Shown: piece after piece, positions 56,274 to 64,000 of the stretch
How the letters are laid out: each line of letters begins with the position of its first letter
Position numbering within the stretch: the first letter of the stretch is position 1
Assembly (NCBI GenBank): GCA_036362985.1
Contig: JAYGXS010000005.1
Coordinates: 45,748,925 to 45,812,924, forward strand
Direction of reading: 5' to 3'
DNA: 64,000 nt
From: Ligula intestinalis
Lineage: Eukaryota; Platyhelminthes; Cestoda; Diphyllobothriidea; Diphyllobothriidae
Notes under the pieces: model-generated
Seen by the model: only the letters and a program-made list of their open reading frames with translations
What the model was told of the DNA's origin: nothing
Databases searched by the model: none
Made by a program: the position numbers and the translations under genes

Positions 56274-57266
56274 TACAGTATGGCAAGTGCTGCATGAAGG
56301 TTTCCGCAATTTGAAAAATACCGGTTATCACTCGCAAGCTAAAATTTAGTAGAGTTGCAATACTGTTTGCCATGCAGTCCAATTTCAATTCTTTTCAGTC
56401 ACGCCAGGATACCGACTCTGTGATGAGCTTCTTTCTGACCGCTGCGAAAAAGTAATCTCTGCAAAAAATGGTTACTTAAATAGTATGCATTTTTTTTCAG
56501 TGATTTTTACTGCCTTTATAAATTCAAATATATTTTATGGAAAGCATGCACGAAAAATCCCCTCTTGTACTGATTTGATAGTAAATTATGCCTTCTTTAA
56601 ATTTTAATCTTCAAGGAAGGGTTTCCTTCGGTTTAAAAAATGCCTAAATTACCGAAAATTTTGAAGGCTACCGACTGCCAGAACTGTATTCATGTTTTAC
56701 AACCTGAATGCAGTGTTCATCCTGTTAAACGAATTGTACATTCTTGCCGACGGTTCGAGGAAGTGGTTGCTTAACTCTCATAGAATTTTGCGATAGACAT
56801 GGATCATGCTGTATATATCAGGGCAGCATTAATCGATTGACACATACGATGGATTATGAATGAACACCGCACAGTCGTAAAAAACTCAAAATTAGAAATT
56901 TCTTTAAAACCGAAGGATACCCACCCCCGAGAATGAAATTTGAAGAAGGTTTAATTTCCTATCAAATAAGTACAAGAGAGGATTTTTTCGTGCATACGTT
57001 CGATAAAATATAGTGGAATTTATAAAGTCAGTCAAAATCAATGAGAAAAATGCATACTTTAAAGTAGCCATTTTTTGCAAAATAACCTTTTTCGCAGCGC
57101 TCAGAAAGAAGCTCACCACAGAGTCAGCATCATAGTGTGACTGAAAAGAATTGAAATTGGACTGCATGATAAACAGTATTGCAACTCTATTCAATTTTGG
57201 CTTGCGAGTGATTACCGGTATTTTTCAAATTGCGAAATGTTTCATGCAGCACTCGCTATACCGTAT
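56274..57266. mobile_element. MITE-like element with ~370-bp terminal inverted repeats
   Basis: The left arm 56274-56645 starts TACAGTATGGCAAGTGCTGC, and the right arm (reverse from 57266) starts TACGGTATAGCGAGTGCTGC. The arms match along most of their length, including 'gcaatttgaaaaatacc' and 'tgcatgg/cagtccaatttc'. Both ends abut TA within the flanking family F sequence. The 260-bp centre codes for nothing. Confidence 0.78.
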
Positions 57267-57364
57267 ATTCGTTATTCTGACCAGCTGTATTAGCATCGTC
57301 CTGAACTTAAACAGGGCACCTTGATGCCTATTTATTCTTCGTTTTAAAAATATCGACAGCAGTA

Positions 57365-57865
57365 ATTGAAGTGGTGCACTTCATATAATCCTAATCCTAG
57401 CATTTTGTCCTACGCAAACTCTGGTAATAGGGATTTTATGTGTGGGGATTTATGAAAGGAAGTATGATATACTTTAATAACGGCTATATGCATTTTTGAT
57501 AATATCGTATTTAAAAATGTTGTTGATTTATATCTATAGACCTTCCTAATCTGTATTATCGCTTAGAGTATTGTGGAAAAACCCAATTATCAAAATGCAG
57601 GTTTCTCAAAATTATTGAAAAAAAATTATGGTACGATGTTTTCTAGGTCAGATTACCTAACGGCCAAACTTACCGTTCTGGAGTTAGATTTGTGTAGTCT
57701 GCGACGCCAAGCGCCGTGCACGCTATCAATTTACACGTCGAACATCTTACTCCCAGCAGCTGCGGGAAAAAAAATTCAACTACATTCTTCCACTTTCCAC
57801 TTCCTTCTACAAGTTTTCTTCAATGCCTATCCTATTATCTACCCCCCCAAAACCACTGCTTAAAC
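57365..57865 (+). mobile_element. Inverted-repeat element L, copy 2
   Basis: It is the reverse-orientation homologue of 29375-29935. It begins 'cctagcattttgtcctacgc' and includes 'gttgatttatatctataga' and 'cccagcagctgcgggaaa'. The right terminal repeat is truncated at about 57865. Confidence 0.6.
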
Positions 57866-57884
57866 TATCTTTTTTCGACCTGAG

Positions 57885-58640
57885 AGCGTTTACTGCTCTC
57901 GCTATAAGGATAAATGGACAGTGGGGATACTGAAGGATGCTGTGAGGATTAACACGGTCGGGATAAAGAGAAAGAATTGGAATAAGAAGAACGAGAAAAG
58001 GAAAGACCAAAAAACTGAAAAGAATTGAAGTAGAAATGTGGATTACTACTGCTAGTGAGGAGGATACTCTTAAGAATTAATAGTATGTTGGTGTAGAGCG
58101 TGATGTTTATTGCATTTTAGTTGTTGAGAAAGAGCTTAGTAGTGGTGGTGGTAGTGGTGACGATAACGATGATGATCAACTAAGAAGAATGGCACATAAA
58201 TACTGCGGAGAAGGGAACAAGGCAGCACTCATGGAGATGAGCCCTTTTCTGTGGCCGCTGCAACCTGCTATAAGGGTCGGAAAATGTTGAACTGGAATCG
58301 AACACGGCTACGGCACAAACTACGGAGCATCCATCAAGAAATCCTTTTTCCAGCAAGAATATTATGCGTGGCACGTCCATGTGCCTTGACTTGAGGTCTT
58401 CCTTATTTGCCTTCACATGAGGGCCGAAAACGCACCCTGGTGCACTTGCTCTTCGGCACTAGCTCTCAATCTGCTGCGGAGCACCATCACATGTGTCGTT
58501 GAACGTACAAGGGATCGACACAAATCACTGACCAAGAGCATGTCTGTAGTCAAAAAGCGCCTCACTGACATAATGGACAAAGTGGCAAGCATACTGACTG
58601 TGCGACTCTGATGCGCTTCACTGGAGACACACAAAGGCAT
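57885..58640 (+). repeat. Repeat family B, copy 2
   Basis: It runs from 'gctctcgctataaggataaa' through 'gagcttagtagtggtgg' and 'aagggtcggaaaatgttgaa' to 'gtgcgactctgatgcgct'. A 64-codon frame (58417-58611) lies inside, but the other copies do not conserve it. Confidence 0.65.
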
Positions 58641-59249
58641 AAATCGATTCGTTTACGTAAGGAGTTAAAGAATTCGGGTACAACAGGGTTCCCTCTAGGC
58701 TGTGAGTAACAGCATGTTATAATGCGCGCTTTTTTATTCCGGAGTACTAAATCGCGTAGACCTACCGAGCTGTATGGATTTCGGGCGATTGTATACCATT
58801 CTATTGATATTTGAGGGCTTCTTTCTTCGTTTCTACTCGAAAAAGCATAATTTGTAACTCGTGCACTAAGAGGAGCATGCGTATTGTGAGTAATGCGATA
58901 CTAAAAATCGTGCTGGTTTACATTAAATTCGCGAACGGTAGATGACGCATTTCAAGAAGTGTCAACGAAAATTCGGAAATTGTACCCCCAATAGAAAACG
59001 AATACGTGGATAGGGTAGTGATAGTAGAAATAGTGTTGCACAGTCAAAAGAAAGGTAACATTTGCATACTCGTGAATTCTCGTGAATTTCATCCGAAAAC
59101 TTCCGTTACAAAAAATTCGCCCATGCCTAGCTACCCAAAGTCATGGATGCTAGGCCGACAGTTCGACTGTCCTTTTCACCGACGATATCCACCCCGAGTT
59201 TCAGCAAGCTGAAGGAAAACCCAGTGCCTCCACCTGGATTATAGTAAAA
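58641..59249. other. Unassigned AT-rich stretch
   Basis: No coding frame above 68 codons and no recognised element. Confidence 0.35.
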
Positions 59250-59695
59250 GTAGACTCGTACAGGTTCTGTTCTACTCTACTCCCGCACCCGTATCCAGTG
59301 TCAAGGCGGTAGTCGAGACGACCATCGATGGAGGGAGGGCGCAGGTGGCTGGCGCGGCCGAGGCCACACCTAAACGTGCCAGCACGCCCAGAACAGTCAG
59401 TTTCGTAAGATAGGCACGGAGCTACTAGCTGAGTGGCCCTTTCGCCTAAACAGACGAGGGTATGACCGCCGCCAGCACGCCACCCGCAACTTCGCTTGGT
59501 GCCAGCAGCCGGTATTCACTCCGCTTGAGGAGAATAAAAAGGTAAAATGAATCGGACAACCGTGTATTCGGCCTGTAAACCCAGTGGGAGCGCAAGCACA
59601 TACCTCGACAGGAAATCGGATCCAAGAAAACTGCCAGCGCACACCAGGACCATGGTTTGCTGAAGCGTGGCATTGCACACCCACAAAATCCTCAA
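59250..59695 (+). repeat. Repeat family E, copy 2
   Basis: It shares 'aacccagtgggagcgcaag', 'ggaccatggtttgctga' and 'gtggctggcgcggc' with 35370-35965. Confidence 0.45.
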
Positions 59696-59769
59696 ATCTC
59701 TCCCAAAGTCATACAACAGTAAAGAAATACTGACGTGCATATGCTACCCCATCTGCCATTGCTCTCTGA

Positions 59770-59845
59770 CTATGTCTCTGATTACGAATCCGCGACGGAT
59801 ATTGAAACGTCAGGCGGATACAAGTATCGTCCCAGCGATCGAGTC
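59770..59845 (+). repeat. Hammerhead-like repeat, sense copy
   Basis: CTGATTA (59778-59784) leads into 'cgaatccgcgacggat', a potential stem, then GAAAC (59804-59808) GTC and 'aggcggatacaagtatcgtc'. The seventh core base pair is altered (CTGATTA for CTGATGA). Confidence 0.45.
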
Positions 59846-60114
59846 GTCTTCTTTTCAAATACTATTGTTAAAAAGAAGGTTTGGTTTAGTTTATAAATCA
59901 GTTCTTACTCAAATAAAAAGTTCACTGAAAACGCGTATGTCAGATAATAGCTATAGCATCACCTGCTGACTTAAGGCTAAATTCAAATTTGCATAAAGAG
60001 GAGGGCGGACGAAATCGGCACTTTTATACTATTCATTCGCATTTAAAACAGAAGAAAGACTGTCATACATTGCGCTCAATCCGTGTAGTTTTTGTTTTTG
60101 TCGACCTGAGAGCC

Positions 60115-60512
60115 TGTGGAGTAAGATGTGGTCCAGCCGGATAATAGACGATAGAAAGTATCCCAGCGGTAAAAATCTAGGTGATAATCTAAGGCGTGGA
60201 AGGCCAGAGTGTTAGAGATAATTTAATAAGGTGTAGCGGGAGTAGAATGTAAGTAATAGGTGAGTGACTTCTAGATGAGTGCAAGTCCGGCCGTTAGCGG
60301 ACCGCTCGGGAAGTGTCTGATCGCAGGCAACCATCGCACTTAGGCCTTTTGTGTACTGGCCTTGAGGAATGTTTGTTGACCAGTAAGCCAGACAGGGGGT
60401 GACCTTGGATGGGGGGTTTTGACAACCTAAGGCGCACACGGGCTGGCGGACACGAATGCCAGACATGCGGGACATATGAGCAAATCATGGCCTAGAATAC
60501 AAGGTCGCTACG
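60115..60512 (-). repeat. Repeat J unit, target duplication AGCC
   Basis: On plus it spans TGTGGAGTAAGATGTGGTCC to AAGGTCGCTACG, with AGCC at 60111-60114 and 60513-60516. In sense it starts CGTAGCGACCTTG and ends CATCTTACTCCACA, like a TG..CA LTR with a mutated first base. Confidence 0.7.
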
Positions 60513-60576
60513 AGCCTAGGCTGCTTATCCGCACCTCCACATACATAGATATCATCAATACGGAAAATAAGGTTTG

Positions 60577-60962
60577 TAGCGGCACGCTAAGACCACTTTC
60601 TCTGCGTCTTGCCAGACATGGGGGCTCGTGATTGCAAGCCTCGACCTACCTTTTGGACAGCGTCAAAATCTGCGAGAACGCAGCGGCCAATAGCACGCCT
60701 GCATTCGTAGGCTGACCTCAATCCGTCTGGTCGACTCAGGCAGGGCCTGACCGCAATGACTGCCTACGCTCTGACACCCTAAACCCGGCGTCCTAGCAGC
60801 CGGACTGCACTCGTCTGAGCGTCAACTTCCTCGAATCTATTCTCCGCTCCTTCTGTATAGCATAAACTGTCCCTTCCACTCTGGCATCCCACCTCTTCTT
60901 CGTCCCTTAAGAAATCAGGCCTGAAGATTGCAGCTGCTAGGGTCAAACTAATTGACCTGATT
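60577..60962 (+). repeat. LTR-like unit, 3' end lost
   Basis: It starts TGTAGCGGCACGCTAAG. It contains 'cctagcagccggactgcac', 'agcataaactgtccc' and 'gattgcagctgctagggtc', and breaks off where repeat family B begins. Confidence 0.6.
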
Positions 60963-60964
60963 GG

Positions 60965-61700
60965 CTTTCTATACGCTATAAGGATAAATGGTTGCTAAGA
61001 AGACCGAGAGATGCCGGCAGGGGTAAGACAGCGGCGAATGAGAAGAAAAAAAAGACAGAAAGGAGGAAACAATGAGAAAGGGCAATGCGAAACAGTGTTG
61101 CTATTGAGGACGATACTCATAGGGACGAATATTATGTGGGTCGATCGAATCGTCTTTATCGCAATTAATTTTATGGTGATAACGAGAGTGATGTTCATTG
61201 TGTTTTGTTGTTGTTAATGAGCTTATTTGTGGTATTAACAGTAATGATGCGCACGATCTATGAAGAAGAAGCACGGCAATTAAAAACTTGGAACAAGACA
61301 CCAGTCATTGAAACAAGCGCTTATCTCTGGTCACTTGAACTCACCATAAAGGTCGGAAAAGGGTTGACATGGAAGAGAATACGACTAAGGTGCAAAAAGC
61401 GGATTCTCTATCATGAGTTCCCTATTTCTGAAACAATATTTTAGCTGGCCACGTCTATGTGCCTTGGCTTTGGAGCTTATATATTGGCATTCACACCAGG
61501 TGCGTTAATACGCTCTGGAATACTTGAGCTTATGCGCTAGCTCGCAGTGTGCTGTTGAGCACCTACCCAGGCGTTGTTGAAAGCACACAGAATGAACAGA
61601 AGGCACTAAAGAAGGGCATGTTCGCGGTCAAGATGTGTCGACATGCCATAACATGCTAGAGTACTGGGTGTGCGATTCCGATGCGCTGCTGCACTAAAAG
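60965..61700 (+). repeat. Repeat family B, copy 3
   Basis: It begins 'tacgctataaggataaatgg' and includes 'aatgagaagaaaaaaaagac', 'gagcttatttgtggtattaa', 'caagacaccagtcattgaaa', 'aaggtcggaaaagggttgac' and 'gtgcgattccgatgcgctg'. Confidence 0.65.
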
Positions 61701-61945
61701 CAAATTAAGCCATAAATACACGCATTTTCGTACGAAGCCAAAAGGATTGTAGATATTCATGCTCACCCGCCCTTTGATTTTAGGAAATTTTCAGCCTGAT
61801 GGTTACTGCAATCGACAGAGTTTGGGTTATGGACTTGGGGCAAAATTTAGTTCAGTTTTCAGCATCTGAAGGGCGGATTCTTTCAGTCTTGCGTTCGAGC
61901 CTAGCTGGCTGATTGTAATCCATATAGTACAGCCGGCAAATTTAA
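61701..61945. other. Unassigned stretch
   Basis: No frame or repeat recognised. Confidence 0.3.
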
Positions 61946-62330
61946 GGGACACCGGAATGGCCATTTGTGGTCAATTAGCCATCGTCAGCCGGCTATAACT
62001 AACCCCTAGTGGTGCAACACCCGTTTACCAACGAGTGTCACTATCTCTCGATCTGAACCTGCAAGACAACGATCTCGACGCTCGACGGTTAGAGCCTTAC
62101 ACTGTGATCGAAAAGATCGCGGGTTCAAGCCTCGGGTGGTGCAGGACTTAGGTCTGAGCATCATTGGCTGAAGACGGCTAGGAAGCCAGAAATGGCCTTT
62201 GCTGCCTTTGTCGGCAATGATGTCTGTCTTGAATACTAGCCGCTGTGCGGCCGCTGTCACGGCCCACGAAATGAGACCCGAGGCAGAGTGAGATCCGTTA
62301 GTGATCGATGAACGTTTGTCAACGAACAAT
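61946..62330. repeat. Opposed tRNA-derived SINEs
   Basis: A reverse body ('ggaatggccatttgtgg', 'ttagccatcgtcagcc') at 61946-62006 faces a forward copy at 62036-62235. The forward copy has B box 'cgggttcaagcctcggg' (62131-62147) and body 'gcatcattggctgaagacgg'. The block 'atccgttagtgatcgatgaa' at 62292 repeats the SINE upstream unit. Confidence 0.65.
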
Positions 62331-62379
62331 TGTATTCCCCCGGTTTTGTCGGTGCGACGGCCCAGGTCCTGAATTCACC

Positions 62380-62813
62380 TGTACCGGGTCGTGCCTGGCT
62401 GACTAGCTCGCGTCGAAGTGCACTTTCCCAAACGCTCACCGATGTGCTTTCTCGACGTCTCGATCAGCCACTCATAGTTCTCGCATCTATGAGGCGACGA
62501 ATGAGGAGCTTGCACGCGTGCCCGACGCAAGTTGCCGTTCTGCCCAAAATCTCCAGGCCGACCTACCCAATGAACGATCTCCCTCTCTCTGTCTTCTGGC
62601 CCGACTACTCGAAGACCTCACTTGGGCCCGGTCAACTTTCTGATCAGACGTGTCTCTCCCGAGTCAATCTACTCTCATCTATTCTCCTCTTCCGTTGTGT
62701 ACACAATAAACTCTTCCTACTACTCTGGCCTTTCAAGATTTCTCTTCTCTACTAAGTAGCCATGGTCTGAAGATCACAGTTGCATGGTTAGACTCACTTA
62801 ACCCCCTGCGATA
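62380..62813 (+). repeat. LTR-like unit, target duplication CACC
   Basis: It starts TGTACCGGGTCGTGCCTGG and ends TTAACCCCCTGCGATA. CACC lies at 62376-62379 and 62814-62817. It has 'tgtgtacacaataaactctt' and 'ccatggtctgaagatcac', and is collinear with the reverse copy at 37292-37719. Confidence 0.83.
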
Positions 62814-62953
62814 CACCCACAGAACCGCACATGAATAAAAATTGCTCTCTTCAACGCTTCGGCGCTCAGGAGCTGGAAGTGAAACTTCACACACACACTG
62901 TTCGACACTCTCTCATTTTACGGCAGGGGGTCTCCAGTTAGTCCCAATGAGTG

Positions 62954-63432
62954 TGTGGGATGCGAAGTACTCCGGCCAAATAATAGGTGATAGAACGCAG
63001 CCCAATAGTTATGAACTAGTAGAGAGGATAAGCCGTGGAAGGCCATAATTTTATGGATAATTTAATGAAGTGTTGAATGAGTAGAATATAAGTAATGAGT
63101 AATTGACTTCCAGACGATTGCACTCTAGCCATGAGTGGGCCAGATTCCAGAGTCGCATTCCGGTCGGTGCAGTCGCCGGATCTAGAGGTCTGCAACAGGC
63201 AAATAGGTCGCCTGCTCCAGGAGTGTCTGAAAATAAGCAGTCACAACCTTTAGGTTCTTCTGTGACTTGGCCTTGGGAAGTGGTTGGTCAGTTGGCCAGA
63301 CACGTCTGTGACCTTAATCGGAGGTTTAGCATTATCTAGCGCGCACGGACTGCTAGGCACGAAAGCTAGACACTCGAGTCATGCCCCACAGGCATGTGAC
63401 CAAAGCATGGTTTAGAATAAGAGGTCGTTACA
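62954..63432 (-). repeat. Repeat J unit
   Basis: On plus it runs from TGTGGGATGCGAAGTACTCC to GAGGTCGTTACA, so in sense it starts TGTAACGACCTC and ends CGCATCCCACA. The flanking 4-mers differ (AGTG and GGTA). Confidence 0.6.
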
Positions 63433-63952
63433 GGTATACGCCTTTTTCAAACGGGAGGGGAGCTTGTCTTTTTTGCCTTGCAGGAGAGCATTACTTCAAA
63501 TGGCTCAATAATCTATAAATCACGTTAAGTAAAGCATCCACACTGACGAGCCTTCGTCTGCGCCTTTACAGTCCACCCACCCGCCCGCCCGTAAGACAAG
63601 CATCTACACACGAGTAAGCCACGTTCGGACGGCGGCTAATCGGCTGCGCAGAGCGGAGGAATCATTGGCACGCCCAGCATGCATGTCGAAACGCGTTTCC
63701 AGTCTATTGAGGTAGCAGCATATGCACACATGTCGTTAGGGAGCGTGGGTGTGGCAGTGATTTCTGTGTACAAGCAGTAGCTTCACCTGTCAGGAAACAA
63801 AAAACGCGAACGGATAAAGCGCAAACACATTCTGATGACCAAACACATGCCCTCTACCAGCTACCGTACGCCCTCCTGACTAAATTAGGATTAGGATTTT
63901 GGTGCCGGTGGAATTGAACACGATTACTGGTTCTTTACAAGAGTGGGGGATA
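63433..63952. other. Unassigned stretch
   Basis: No coding frame and no repeat recognised apart from a 'cacccacccgcccgcccg' patch near 63574. Confidence 0.3.
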
Positions 63953-63954
63953 TA

Positions 63955-64000
63955 GTAGTCGCCGGTCATAAAGCCCACGGTTAATAGGTCTAGCCGCGTA
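63955..64000. mobile_element. Second CAGTAGTCGCCGG MITE, cut by the window end
   Basis: 'tagtagtcgccggtcataaa' and 'gcccacggttaataggtc' match the left end of the element at 16141. Confidence 0.65.

Noticed and set aside
1..64000. CRISPR arrays, rRNA genes, prokaryotic operons
   Set aside because: No regularly spaced direct repeats, rRNA motifs or Shine-Dalgarno-led gene runs. Intron structure and repeats show a eukaryotic nuclear genome.

Overview
The window looks like nuclear DNA of a flatworm, most likely a diphyllobothriidean tapeworm (Schistocephalus/Spirometra/Dibothriocephalus type). The evidence is spliced genes with one very short (35 nt) intron, long repeat-filled introns, and many decayed retroelements. 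One of these is an RTE-like LINE whose protein ends in a C2H2 zinc-finger tail with the 'RTETGE.VPGAPT' linker that I associate with these cestodes. No bacterial or organellar feature was seen. The species call is inference.

Host genes. (1) The left 6 kb carries, on the minus strand, the first eight coding exons (ATG at 5992, last visible exon ending at 898) of an axonemal outer-arm dynein heavy chain of the DNAH9/11/17 (beta) class. All eight exons join in phase, giving about 579 N-terminal residues; the rest lies beyond the left edge. (2) On the plus strand, four exons between 15455 and 22215 encode a calcyphosin-like EF-hand protein whose calcium-binding loops all look degenerate. Its first exon is unresolved, and a poly(A) signal lies at 22448. 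(3) A well-formed candidate exon at 11123-11350 could belong to the same or another gene.

Repeats fill the rest. The region 22.5-64 kb is almost wholly mobile DNA. An RTE-like LINE with zinc-finger tail lies at about 37.05-41.5 kb (minus). A second RTE-like LINE lies at about 45.25-48.66 kb (plus). Two CR1-like LINE 3' ends lie on the minus strand (32.13-33.17 and 48.66-49.36 kb), with a third related tail at 23.6-24.15 kb. A Penelope-like element remnant with GIY-YIG endonuclease is at 28.46-28.96 kb. A Ty3/gypsy element is at 49.74-53.49 kb. There are also tRNA-derived SINEs, several MITE-like inverted-repeat elements and palindromic foldback elements.

The most informative structure is a family of 400-510 bp LTR-like units (start TGTAG, end ..ATA). 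Six are bounded by exact 4-bp target duplications: CGAT, AGTG, GTGT, GGTT, GGAC and CACC. A similar TG..CA family gives a seventh (AGCC). Two of these units sit inside the two RTE LINEs, and removing unit plus one duplication restores the LINE reading frame, which independently fixes their boundaries. The nesting gives relative ages: LINEs and family F first, then LTR-like units and a TA-flanked inverted-repeat element.
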